Assembly: GCF_009569385.1 (NCBI RefSeq) | Contig: NZ_WBOF01000001.1 | Location: forward strand, 496,001 to 560,000 | Direction: 5' to 3' | Length of the DNA: 64,000 nucleotides | Origin: Streptomyces kaniharaensis | GTDB lineage: Bacteria > Actinomycetota > Actinomycetes > Streptomycetales > Streptomycetaceae | Part shown: positions 18,178 through 26,345 of the stretch, one piece after another | Position numbering within the stretch: position 1 is the first letter of the stretch | Layout: the number at the start of each line of letters is the position of its first letter | Notes under the pieces: model-generated | What the model was told of the DNA's origin: nothing | What the model saw: the letters and a program-made list of their open reading frames with translations, nothing else | The model's database searches: none | Translations under genes and position numbers: made by a program

Positions 18178-18966
18178 ATGCCGTTGTCCCCCGCCGACGA
18201 CCCCGGCCACCCCCGCCACCCCGCCGAGGCCGCCGCGCGCGCCACCGCACTGGCCGGCCTGGACCGCGTCGTCACCGGCTGCCGCGCCTGCCCGCGCCTG
18301 GTCGAGTGGCGCGAGGAGACCGCCCGTACCAAGCGCCGCGCCTACCAGGACTGGAACTACTGGGCCCGCCCGATCCCCGGCTTCGGCCCGCCCGACGCCC
18401 CGCTCGTCCTCGTCGGCCTCGCCCCCGCCGCGCACGGCGCCAACCGCACCGGCCGGATCTTCACCGGCGACCCCTCCGGGGACCTGCTGTACGCGGCGCT
18501 GTACGAACTCGGGCTCGCCAACCGCCCCGAGTCCGTCCGGTACGGGGACGGGCTGGAACTGCACGGCGTCCGCATCACCGACCCCGTCCGCTGCGTCCCG
18601 CCCGACAACAGGCCCACCACCGAGGAGCGCGACACCTGTCGCCCGTGGATCACCCGCGAGCTTGAGCTGCTGCGCCCCACCGTCCGGACCGTCGTCGCCC
18701 TCGGCGGCTTCGCCTGGCAGGCGCTCCTCCCCGCCCTCACCGCTGCCGGCTGGCTGGTCCCCCGCCCTCGCCCGGCCTTCGGCCACGCCGCCCACCTCAC
18801 CCTGCCGGCCGCGGACGGCGGCCCCGCACTGCGGCTGTACGGCTGCTACCACGTAAGCCCGCGCAACACCAACACCGGCCGCCTCACCACGGAGATGCTC
18901 CGCGCCCTCCTCCGCACGGCCGCCACCTCCGCCGGCCTCACGCCGAACCAGGAGCGCCCGGCCTAG
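18178..18966 (+). CDS. uracil-DNA glycosylase, Fe-S type (family 5-like)
   Basis: A 262-residue repair enzyme removing uracil and related deaminated bases. The N-terminal CRACPRLVEWR segment supplies cysteines of the [4Fe-4S] cluster; the active site motif 1 is LVGLAPAAHGANRTGRIFTG, where family 4 enzymes have GEAPG, and a later YHVSPRNTNTGRLT corresponds to the HPSPxN motif. The A in place of the catalytic D/N of motif 1 is typical of family 5 (UDGb), which processes uracil and hypoxanthine. Cysteines in RITDPVRCVPPDN and the C-terminal LYGCYHVS complete the cluster set. It appears to be leaderless. Confidence 0.88.
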   Translation: MPLSPADDPGHPRHPAEAAARATALAGLDRVVTGCRACPRLVEWREETARTKRRAYQDWNYWARPIPGFGPPDAPLVLVGLAPAAHGANRTGRIFTGDPSGDLLYAALYELGLANRPESVRYGDGLELHGVRITDPVRCVPPDNRPTTEERDTCRPWITRELELLRPTVRTVVALGGFAWQALLPALTAAGWLVPRPRPAFGHAAHLTLPAADGGPALRLYGCYHVSPRNTNTGRLTTEMLRALLRTAATSAGLTPNQERPA

Positions 18967-18976
18967 AGCCGGCTCC

Positions 18977-19855
18977 CTACCCGAACCGCGCCAGCTTCCG
19001 CCGCGACGCGCGGTCCCACACCCGGGGCAGCCGCTCGCGGGCCGCCTCCGCCTCGGCGAGCTGCCGGCCGTACAGCACCCCGTAGCCGAACGGCTCGCCG
19101 CTCGCGCCCGCCTGGCCGACGAGCGCCGCGGCCGCCACCACCGCGTCCTGGTGTTCGCCCAGCACCTCCTGCACGGCCTTCATCCGCTCCGCGTACCGCT
19201 CGGCCGCCCGGCCGACGGCCGGGGCGGCGGTCTCGCCGGCGTAGCGGGCCCGCTTCGCGGCCTTCCGGGCCTCGTGCAGGGCCTGGTCCCGCTCCTCGCC
19301 CTCCGCGTCCAGCGCGGCGCGGACCCGGTCACCGGTACGGCGCTGCTCGCGGGCGGCGACGCGGGCCAGCTCGGGGGTGGCGGAGCGATCCGCCCGGCCG
19401 CGCAGGGGCGGGGAGGCGAGGAAGGCTGCCAGGCCGTCGCCGAGGGCGCGGCGGCGGGGGCTGTCGAGGGCGGCCACCACCTCTGGCCAGACCCGCCGGT
19501 ACTCGGCGCCGCCCCAGCGCTCCAGCTCCGCGGCGACCCGCTCCGGCCCGCACTCGGCGGGCAGCTCCCGGGCCCGCGCCGCGAGCCGCTCGGCGAGCAC
19601 CTCGCGGTCCCGCGCGCGGCCGAGGGCGCCGGCCAGCCAGCGCAGCTCGCCGACCAGGGCGTCGGTGGCCCCGGTGCGGAGCAGCCGCCGGTACGTCCGC
19701 AGGGCGCTGCGCAGCCGCCGGCAGGCGACCCGCATCTTGTGCACCGCGTCCGGTTCGTCCGCCCGGACGGCGTCGTCGAGCCCCGCGAGCACCTTCGCCT
19801 GCGCCTCGATGCGGGCGAGCAGCACCTGCCCCACCGTGGTCTCGGGCCGGGCCAT
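18977..19855 (-). CDS. CHAD-domain protein
   Basis: A 292-residue all-helical CHAD protein (conserved histidine alpha-helical domain). The signature residues are in VHKMRVACRRLRSALRTYRRLL near residue 40 and again in HEARKAAKRARYAGE near residue 200, two symmetric four-helix units with positively charged faces. CHAD domains bind inorganic polyphosphate and target proteins to polyphosphate granules. No fused CYTH triphosphatase domain and no ppk or ppx gene in view. Ends 10 bases from the converging glycosylase gene, with no terminator seen between them. Confidence 0.92.
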   Translation of the reverse strand: MARPETTVGQVLLARIEAQAKVLAGLDDAVRADEPDAVHKMRVACRRLRSALRTYRRLLRTGATDALVGELRWLAGALGRARDREVLAERLAARARELPAECGPERVAAELERWGGAEYRRVWPEVVAALDSPRRRALGDGLAAFLASPPLRGRADRSATPELARVAAREQRRTGDRVRAALDAEGEERDQALHEARKAAKRARYAGETAAPAVGRAAERYAERMKAVQEVLGEHQDAVVAAAALVGQAGASGEPFGYGVLYGRQLAEAEAARERLPRVWDRASRRKLARFG

Positions 19856-20056
19856 GAGCGGTTCACCCCCTCATCGGGGTCGCCGGGACGCGTCGGGTCG
19901 CCGGGACGCCTTCCAGGCTAGTCCGCCCTTACCCGGTGTCCACCCGCTGACGGGACGTCACCCGGGTGGCCGAAGGGCCGCCGAGAGGCGGGTGCGGCCG
20001 ACCGCACACCGACGCGGCCTCGTGTCCGGTGTAAGGCTCATGGCATACTCCGAGGA

Positions 20057-20731
20057 ATGATGACCTCCACCCACGCGACCAGGGCCCTGCGGGCCGCGGT
20101 GTTCACCGCGCTCGCCGTGCCGCTGTCCGCGCTGGGCCAGGTGGTGATCACCGGTCGCCCGCTGCCGCTCACCCTGGTGGCCGCCGCGACCGCCGTCGTC
20201 TTCCTGGTGTCGGCCGCGCTGGCCGGCGGGGAGCGGCGGCTGCTGCACATCTCCGGCGTGATGGTGCCGGTGGAACTGCTGCTCAACACGACGTTCAACC
20301 TGGGCCAGACCGGCTGTGGTCCGGTCCTGAGCGAGCACGTGCCCGCGCACGGCGTGAATCTGCTGGTGTGCGGCGGCGGTTCGGTGGACGGCTCGCTGTT
20401 GTCCGGCCCGCTGGGGCTCGAGGGGCCGGTCGCGCCGGCCATGACCCAACTGCTGGTCCTGCTGGTGCATCTGCTGATCGCACTGGCCGCCTCCGCCTGG
20501 CTGCGGCTGGGCGATGCCGCCCTGTCGGGGCTGGCCCGGTCCCTGCGCGCGCTCAGCCAGTCGCTGACGGCACCGCTGCGCGCACTGGTTCTGCTGCTGC
20601 TCCCGGCTCCGGTGCGCCCGGTGTTGCGGGTGCCGCTGCCGGTCTCGGACCGGGAGCGCCCGCGCCGCGAGGACGTGGTCCTCAGCCCGGCTCCGCGGCG
20701 CGGTCCGCCGGCCTTCGCGCCCGCCTGCTGA
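20057..20731 (+). CDS. polytopic membrane protein, unknown function
   Basis: A 224-residue hydrophobic protein with four or five predicted helices (about 10-30, 38-58, 64-84, 128-150, 170-190) and a basic, arginine-rich C-terminus. A loop between helices 3 and 4 carries two cysteines (TGCGPVLS and LVCGGGS), which could be extracytoplasmic. The ATG at 20057 lies after CATACT and probably has no leader or a short one. It is 132 bases ahead of the DsbA-like gene and may belong to that disulfide-related cluster, but I do not recognise the family. Confidence 0.7.
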   Translation: MMTSTHATRALRAAVFTALAVPLSALGQVVITGRPLPLTLVAAATAVVFLVSAALAGGERRLLHISGVMVPVELLLNTTFNLGQTGCGPVLSEHVPAHGVNLLVCGGGSVDGSLLSGPLGLEGPVAPAMTQLLVLLVHLLIALAASAWLRLGDAALSGLARSLRALSQSLTAPLRALVLLLLPAPVRPVLRVPLPVSDRERPRREDVVLSPAPRRGPPAFAPAC

Positions 20732-20863
20732 TCCCCCGGCCGTAAGGCCCGGTTGCGCCCGCAGGCGAGGCGCACAACTCCCGCGTTCACCGATCAAGCC
20801 CCTCGGCGTGCCCGAGCGGGCGTCCCGCGCGCACCCGCGCGCCGCGTACAGGAGTTGACTCCC

Positions 20864-21679
20864 ATGGCTCAGGCCGACAACAAGCAGCAGAACAAGCGCA
20901 TCAGCGCCCGTGAGCGGATCCAGGAGGCGCAGCGCCGCGAGCAGACGGCCGCCAGGCGCCGTCAGCGGATCGTCGTCACCGTCTCGGCCGTCGCCGTGCT
21001 CGCCCTGGCGGGCGGGGTGGCGGTGGCGATCAACTCGGCGGGCAAGGACGACCAGAAGTCCTCCGCCGAGGCGGCCCCGTCGACCGCGCTGGTCGTGCCG
21101 GCGAACGCGTCCGGCCAGGACGGCACGGTGATCACGTACGGCAAGGCCGACGCCCCGCACACCATGGAGGTCTACGAGGACTTCCGCTGCCCGGTGTGCA
21201 AGGAGTTCGAGGCGGCCAACGGCCAGACCGTCCGCAAGCTCACCGAGGACGGCCAGATCAAGGTGCAGTTCCACCTGGCCGCGTTCCTGGACAAGGCGCT
21301 CGGCGGCAAGGGCTCGCACACCGCGCTGGCCGCGGCCGGCGCCGCGCTGAACGAGGGCGTGGACAAGTTCAAGGCGTTCCACGACGTGCTGTACGCCAAC
21401 CAGCCCGACGAGCGGAACGACGGCTTCGGCGACGTCAACCGCGTCCTGGAGCTCGCCGACCAGGTGCCGGGCCTGAAGACGGACGCCTTCGTCAAGGCGG
21501 TCACCGACCGGACGTACGCGCCGTGGGCGGCGAAGGTCGCGGACGCGTTCAACGACAGCGGGGTGACCGGCACCCCGACGATCAAGGTGGACGGCAAGTC
21601 GATCACGCTGTTCAGCGGCCGCAGCGCGGTGACGCCGGAGCAGTTCACCGCACAGGTCAAGCAGGCCGCCGGCCTGTAG
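20864..21679 (+). CDS. membrane-anchored DsbA-like thioredoxin-fold protein
   Basis: A 271-residue thiol oxidoreductase. A basic cytoplasmic segment (about 40 residues) precedes one hydrophobic helix (41-60), after which the DsbA/Thioredoxin_4 domain lies outside the membrane. The active site is Cys109-Pro-Val-Cys112 in VYEDFRCPVCKEF, and the cis-proline loop is in GVTGTPTIKVDG. This matches the mycobacterial/streptomycete DsbA homologues that oxidise exported proteins and are re-oxidised by VKOR, which is the next gene. ATG at 20864 follows AGGAG at 20850-20854; the frame continues upstream without similarity to the family. Confidence 0.92.
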   Translation: MAQADNKQQNKRISARERIQEAQRREQTAARRRQRIVVTVSAVAVLALAGGVAVAINSAGKDDQKSSAEAAPSTALVVPANASGQDGTVITYGKADAPHTMEVYEDFRCPVCKEFEAANGQTVRKLTEDGQIKVQFHLAAFLDKALGGKGSHTALAAAGAALNEGVDKFKAFHDVLYANQPDERNDGFGDVNRVLELADQVPGLKTDAFVKAVTDRTYAPWAAKVADAFNDSGVTGTPTIKVDGKSITLFSGRSAVTPEQFTAQVKQAAGL

Positions 21680-21746
21680 TGATCATCACCGGCCCGGCCG
21701 AACTCCCGGCCGGGCCGGCCCCTCCCAGCCACCGGAGTGTGCTGTC

Positions 21747-22400
21747 ATGACCGCTTCGACCTCTGCGCGCCCCTCCCGCCCCGCCGCCGGCACCTCCCCG
21801 GGCAGCGCCCCGATCGGCGCGGGCCGGGCCTTCTCGCTGCTGCTGTTCCTCGGCGGGCTGATCGGGCTGGCGGCCTCGGCCGTCCTGACCTTCGACAAGC
21901 TCCACATCCTGGAGAACCCGTCCTACGTCCCCAGCTGCAACATCAATCCGGTGATCAGCTGCGGTTCGGTGATGCGCACCGACCAGGCGGGGGTGTTCGG
22001 CTTCCCGAACCCGCTGATCGGGCTGGTCGCCTTCGGCGCCCTGGCGGCGATCGGCGCGGGGCTGCTGGCCGGCGCCGCGTACCGCCGCTGGTTCTGGCTG
22101 GGCCTGCACGCGGGCACCCTGCTGGGCCTGGTCTTCGTGCACTGGCTGATCGACCAGGCGCTGTACGAGATCGGCGCGCTCTGCCCGTACTGCATGGTGG
22201 TGTGGGCGACGGTGGTCACGCTGTTCTGGTACACGACCCTGCACAACCTGAGCACGGGCGTGATCCCGGTGGGCCCGCGACTGCGGCCGGTGGTCCGGGA
22301 GGCGGCGCGCTACCACTGGGCGCTGCCGGTGCTGTGGGCGGCGGTGATCGCGCTGCTGATCCTCAACCGGTTCTGGTACTACTGGCACACGCTTCTCTGA
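21747..22400 (+). CDS. vitamin K epoxide reductase (VKOR) family protein
   Basis: A 217-residue membrane oxidoreductase that re-oxidises DsbA using quinone, replacing DsbB in actinobacteria. Five hydrophobic helices are visible. The loop cysteines Cys64 and Cys72 (SCNINPVISCG) and the active pair Cys146-Pro-Tyr-Cys149 in EIGALCPYCMVVW are all present, as is the FPNPLIG motif. It starts 67 bases after the DsbA-like gene on the same strand, so the two probably form an operon for disulfide formation in exported proteins. The cysteine-rich secreted proteins encoded just downstream are possible clients. Confidence 0.93.
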   Translation: MTASTSARPSRPAAGTSPGSAPIGAGRAFSLLLFLGGLIGLAASAVLTFDKLHILENPSYVPSCNINPVISCGSVMRTDQAGVFGFPNPLIGLVAFGALAAIGAGLLAGAAYRRWFWLGLHAGTLLGLVFVHWLIDQALYEIGALCPYCMVVWATVVTLFWYTTLHNLSTGVIPVGPRLRPVVREAARYHWALPVLWAAVIALLILNRFWYYWHTLL

Positions 22401-22747
22401 ATTCTCCAGAAAACCCGGGGCAGTTACCGACGGAGTCATGTGATGGAGAGTCACATTCGCTCCACGCAGTGCAATTTCGTTATTGAACAGTGTATCTAAC
22501 AGCGGATCACGAAGGATAACGTTTGCATTAAGTCGCATGCCATCCAGCTGTCGAGATGCGCTCGCGGCCGACCTTACAAATCTGCCAACGTCCGGTCGGG
22601 CAGCATGAACTGACATCACGTCACCCCTTCGCCAATCGATGGTTGAAGGGGTGACATCTTCGCGCCCGGAGCACCGGCGTTCAGTTACCCGCGAACCCTC
22701 TGGCAGGATTCCCGGCACTCAATCCACCCGAGGAAAGAGGTGTGGTT
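22401..22747. other. lower-GC intergenic tract upstream of the protease cassette
   Basis: This 347-base gap is strikingly AT-richer than the rest, especially 22437-22640. It contains ATGTGA/TCACAT at about 22439-22457 and several -10-like hexamers. On the minus strand a frame is open here (from an ATG near 22615) but uses unusual codons, including TTA, and continues into the VKOR gene antisense, so I do not call it. It is the only sizeable compositional anomaly in the window and probably holds the promoter of the operon at 22748. Confidence 0.6.
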
Positions 22748-24316
22748 ATGCCTGGACAAAGAAGGGTGAGCAAGCGGGGACGCCGGACCCGGGTCTCGAT
22801 GCTCGCAGCCGCGGTGGCCGCGACGGGGCTCCTCATCGGCGGCACCACCGCGCTCGCCGGAATCCACTCCGGCGGCCGGACTCCCGCATCGGCCGACGCG
22901 GCCGCGACCGGCCTCACGCCGGCATCCGAGCCCCAGCACGACGCGCCGGCCGCAGTGGCCTCGATACCCGCCGACGATCCGCCGAACGGCCTGGTGTACA
23001 CGGGCCTTCAGGCCGCCCCGACGGGCAACCGCTGTGCCGGGGTCCTCAGCACGGCGGACGGTCACTGCACCCACGGACCGGACGCGCCGCCCAAGGGCGT
23101 GGACATCAGCAAGGACACCCCGCCAGCGGTGAAGCCGGAGTCCGCAGCGAAGTCCGACACTTCGCCAACCGACGCCACGCCGGCCCTCGACGCGCGGGCC
23201 GGCCAGTCCGCGACCGCGACGGCACCGCCCCCGCCGGGCTCGACATCCGCTGCGGGCAGCGGGGTTGCGGCGGCGTCCGACCAGACCGTGGTCTGCGACG
23301 GCGACGGGAACACCGGCAACCGGGTGCAGGTCGTGTACGCGCACGGGCCGGGCCGGGACCGGTACGCGGAGTACGTCGCGTCGTTCCGCAAGTGGGCCGC
23401 CGAGGCGGACGCCATCTACTTCGCCAGCGCGCAGGAGACCGGGGGCGTCCGCCACATCCGGTACGTGACCGCCGCTGACTGCACCCCGACGGTGCTCGAC
23501 GTCGAGCTCCCGGACGCGGCCCTGGCCGAGTTCGGCGCGATGAACTCCGCACTCGCGAAGAAGGGGTTCGACCGGCGCGACCGCAAGTACATGGTCTTCA
23601 CGGACGCCAAGGTCTACTGCGGCATCGGCACCTTCGCCGGTGACGAGCGATCCGGCCAGGACAACCAGAGCAACTTCGGCCCGTCGTACGGCCGGACGGA
23701 CTCCGGCTGCTGGAGCGGTTCCACCCCCGCGCACGAACTCGGCCACAACCTGGGCGCGGTGAACAACAGCGCACCCAACTCCAGCAAGGGTGCGCACTGC
23801 ACCGACGAGTGGGACCTCATGTGCTACTCGGACACGCCGTACTACCCGCAGATGCGCTACGTCTGTCCCGACCAGGGCCACGACAAACGGCTCGACTGCA
23901 ATCACGACGACTACTACAACACCAACCCCGCGCCCGGCAGTTACCTCGCCACGCACTGGAACATCGCGAACAACCAGTTCCTGCTGAAGGGCAACGGCAC
24001 CAAGCCCGACCCCACCGCCAGCCCGACCCCGCACCCGAGCCCCACCGGCAGCACGGGCCCGTCGACCGGCCCGGACGTGACGGTCGGACAGGTCACACGG
24101 GACTCGGCCGTCGTCAACTGGACGACCGCCAACTCGGCCGAGTGGTACGAGGTGTTCCTCAACGGCAGGCACCTCGACTGGGTGAAGAAGACCTCCACCC
24201 GGATCTACAACCTGCGTCCGGACACCGACTACACCATCGCGATCTCGGTCCGGGACGGCGCCGGGCACGACTCCAAGCCCGGCCGCGCGGTGTCCTTCCA
24301 CACCCCGAAGGCCTGA
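22748..24316 (+). CDS. secreted zinc metalloprotease-like protein with C-terminal FN3 domain
   Basis: A 522-residue exported protein. Residues 1-40 are a long signal peptide (basic N-terminus, hydrophobic core ending ALAG). A Pro/Ala/Ser-rich stretch to about 175 is followed by a catalytic region with the zincin motif His329-Glu-Leu-Gly-His333 in HELGHNLGAVN and a later HCTDEWDLMCYSD that could be the Met-turn. The third metzincin ligand position (339) is Asn, not His or Asp. A Pro/Thr/Ser linker leads to a fibronectin type III domain (about 440-522). Ten cysteines lie between 90 and 390. ATG at 22748 has GAGG at 22737-22740; GTG at 22742 is an alternative. First gene of a three-gene operon. 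Confidence 0.85.
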   Translation: MPGQRRVSKRGRRTRVSMLAAAVAATGLLIGGTTALAGIHSGGRTPASADAAATGLTPASEPQHDAPAAVASIPADDPPNGLVYTGLQAAPTGNRCAGVLSTADGHCTHGPDAPPKGVDISKDTPPAVKPESAAKSDTSPTDATPALDARAGQSATATAPPPPGSTSAAGSGVAAASDQTVVCDGDGNTGNRVQVVYAHGPGRDRYAEYVASFRKWAAEADAIYFASAQETGGVRHIRYVTAADCTPTVLDVELPDAALAEFGAMNSALAKKGFDRRDRKYMVFTDAKVYCGIGTFAGDERSGQDNQSNFGPSYGRTDSGCWSGSTPAHELGHNLGAVNNSAPNSSKGAHCTDEWDLMCYSDTPYYPQMRYVCPDQGHDKRLDCNHDDYYNTNPAPGSYLATHWNIANNQFLLKGNGTKPDPTASPTPHPSPTGSTGPSTGPDVTVGQVTRDSAVVNWTTANSAEWYEVFLNGRHLDWVKKTSTRIYNLRPDTDYTIAISVRDGAGHDSKPGRAVSFHTPKA

Positions 24317-24347
24317 CGCCCCGCGGATTCCGGATCAAGGAGCACGA

Positions 24348-25217
24348 ATGCACAGACGTCGCATGTCCCGCCGCAAGAAGACGCTGATGGCCGCGACCGC
24401 CGCCACGGTCTCCGGCGGTCTGGTGTTCGGCCTCGGCGCCCTCGCCCAGGCCGACCTGGTCAACGGTACGGTGACCGCCGGCAAGGGCCGCTACAACAGC
24501 ATCAACCACCGGTCCAAGCCGTCCCTTTCGGCCCAGATCAGCGGTTCCTCCCGGATCGGCGACAAGGTGCCGATGTCATGCCGGACCACCGGGGACGCCG
24601 TCGAGAACAACTCACGGTGGATCCGCTCCGGCTCGTTCTACATCGCCGCCGCCTTCATCAGGGAGAGCACCGACAGCCTGCCGGTCTGCGGCTCGACGCC
24701 CAACCCCGGCCCCACGCCGCCCACGACGCCCACGACCGCCCAGTCGCTCAAGATCACCATGCTCAAGCAGGTCAAGACCCAGTGGTGCTGGGACGCCTCC
24801 GGCCTGACCATCGCCAACTACTGGGGCAAGACCGGCGTCAGCCAGGAGGACTTCTGCCGGCTCGCCTCCCAGGGCACCTGGGTGAACTGCAACAACCAGC
24901 CCGCCACCCTGGAGGACATGGCCAACGGGCTGGCCCGGATCGGCCTGGGCAACAGCGGCCGCAGCCTCTCCCGCAACGCCTCGTTCGCCGAATCGGCCGC
25001 CGAGATCACCGCCGGCCGCCCCTTCGGCGTCCGGATCGGCTGGCGCAGCGGCGGCGGTCACATGAACGTCGTCTACGGCTACGACCCCACCACCAACATG
25101 ATCGCGGTCGGCGACCCGTGGCCCAGCACCCAGACGTACACCTGGTGGAACTACGCCTCGTACGCCAACAACAACTCGTTCCAGTGGACCCACTCCCGCA
25201 TCGGCATCCACGGCTGA
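24348..25217 (+). CDS. secreted papain-like cysteine peptidase (C70/C39-like)
   Basis: A 289-residue exported protein. Signal peptide about 1-35 (MHRRRMSRRKK, hydrophobic core, ALAQA). Residues 36-118 form an SH3-like module (VTAGKGRYNSINHRSKPSLS), a Pro/Thr linker follows, and residues about 130-289 form a papain-like domain: Cys147 in TQWCWDASG, His238 in GGHMNVVYGY and Asp256 in VGDPW. This fits PF12385 (AvrRpt2/C70) and related bacterial secreted peptidases. It begins 31 bases after the metalloprotease with AAGGAG in front of the ATG, and is 12 bases ahead of the next gene, so co-expression is very likely. Substrate unknown. Confidence 0.88.
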   Translation: MHRRRMSRRKKTLMAATAATVSGGLVFGLGALAQADLVNGTVTAGKGRYNSINHRSKPSLSAQISGSSRIGDKVPMSCRTTGDAVENNSRWIRSGSFYIAAAFIRESTDSLPVCGSTPNPGPTPPTTPTTAQSLKITMLKQVKTQWCWDASGLTIANYWGKTGVSQEDFCRLASQGTWVNCNNQPATLEDMANGLARIGLGNSGRSLSRNASFAESAAEITAGRPFGVRIGWRSGGGHMNVVYGYDPTTNMIAVGDPWPSTQTYTWWNYASYANNNSFQWTHSRIGIHG

Positions 25218-25229
25218 AGGAGAGACACG

Positions 25230-26249
25230 ATGAGTCGACCGACCATCCGGACCGTGCGACGCGCCGCACGCGTGACCGTCCGGGCCGCCGCCGTCACCAC
25301 GGCGATCCTGGTTTCGATCCAGTGCGGAAACCTTTCTGCATACGCCGCGGACGGTGACGGCATCGCGGGCTATCCGTCCGCCCAGCAGGTCCTCCAGAGC
25401 AACCAGGTCCGGGACACCGTCTCCCGCTTCCTGGTCTCCGCAGTGCAGGCCAACCCGGGAAGCCCGTCCGCCGCGGCGGACGGCGGCGCCGTCGGGGCTC
25501 CCGGGAACACGCCCGCGGCCGTCGCCGCACCGCCCCGGTTCGACCTCAAGGACCCGGTGCCGATGTTCGAACTCAGCCCCGACTTCGTCACCGGCAAGGC
25601 GCAGGCGACCCCGCAGACCGCACTGCGGCTCACCTACCTGGCCTCCCGGGTGACCGCCTCCGACGGCCACCAGGCCGCCGTCCTGCTCGCACCCCAGGGC
25701 AACCCCGCCACCGCGCAGGGCGACGGTCAGCACAACGTCGGCGCCGAGGGCTGGCAGCTGGCCGGCATCCGCGACGGCGACACCGAGCTCGGCCTCGCCG
25801 AACGCGGCACTCCGCAGGCCCGCACCTTCACCGAGCCGCAGATCCACGCCTGGTACCGGCTCACCGCCGACGGCGCGGTCGAACCGCTCAACGAGGAGGC
25901 GACCACCAGCCTCGGCGGACAGCGGAGCATGCCGCTCGCCGCCTACCAGAAGCTGGTCGCCACCCGGTACGCCGACAAGCTGCCCGGCTCGGAGTACGAC
26001 CGCAAGGGCCTGGCCGGCGGGTTCGCCGGCCTGACGGACGGCCAGGCGGACAACCAGGCGGACAACCAGGCTGACGGCCAGGCCGACTATCAGGCGAGCG
26101 ACCGGGCGGCGCAAGTCGCCGCCGGGACCGGCGAGCGGGCGGCGGAGCACGCCTGGCAGCCGGTCGCCGTCACCGGGGCGGCGGCCCTGGCCGCGGTCGG
26201 CGCGGCCGCGCTGTACACCCGCCGCCGGCGGACGTCCACGACACGCTGA
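25230..26249 (+). CDS. exported protein with C-terminal membrane anchor, unknown function
   Basis: A 339-residue protein I do not recognise. It has a long basic signal peptide (about 1-40, cut near AYAAD), a region of about 230 residues with no familiar motif, a low-complexity run of Gln/Ala/Asp repeats (about 268-290, DNQAD/DGQAD units), and a C-terminal hydrophobic helix (about 310-330) followed by RRRR. That layout suggests a protein held in the membrane by its C-terminus with the body outside. AAGGAGAG precedes the ATG and the gap to the cysteine peptidase is 12 bases, so it is the third member of the operon. It might be substrate, inhibitor or anchor for the two proteases. Confidence 0.75.
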   Translation: MSRPTIRTVRRAARVTVRAAAVTTAILVSIQCGNLSAYAADGDGIAGYPSAQQVLQSNQVRDTVSRFLVSAVQANPGSPSAAADGGAVGAPGNTPAAVAAPPRFDLKDPVPMFELSPDFVTGKAQATPQTALRLTYLASRVTASDGHQAAVLLAPQGNPATAQGDGQHNVGAEGWQLAGIRDGDTELGLAERGTPQARTFTEPQIHAWYRLTADGAVEPLNEEATTSLGGQRSMPLAAYQKLVATRYADKLPGSEYDRKGLAGGFAGLTDGQADNQADNQADGQADYQASDRAAQVAAGTGERAAEHAWQPVAVTGAAALAAVGAAALYTRRRRTSTTR

Positions 26250-26262
26250 CCCACACACAACG

Positions 26263-26304
26263 GCCCGGCGCCGGTCCACGGAAGTCACGAGACCGGCGCC
26301 GGGC
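26263..26304 (+). terminator. perfect 14-bp hairpin terminator of the protease operon
   Basis: GCCCGGCGCCGGTC (26263-26276) pairs with 26291-26304 across a 14-base loop, 13 bases after the third gene. Confidence 0.88.
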
Positions 26305-26345
26305 TCAGCTGTGCCCGCGTGTACACACGCGAGCCGGGGACAACG

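Noticed and set aside
22401..22718. Minus-strand open frame with an ATG near 22615 reading through the low-GC tract
   Set aside because: It continues antisense through the whole VKOR gene, has no ribosome site, and its codons (TTA, many A/T third positions) do not match the genome; the anomaly is reported as composition, not as a gene.
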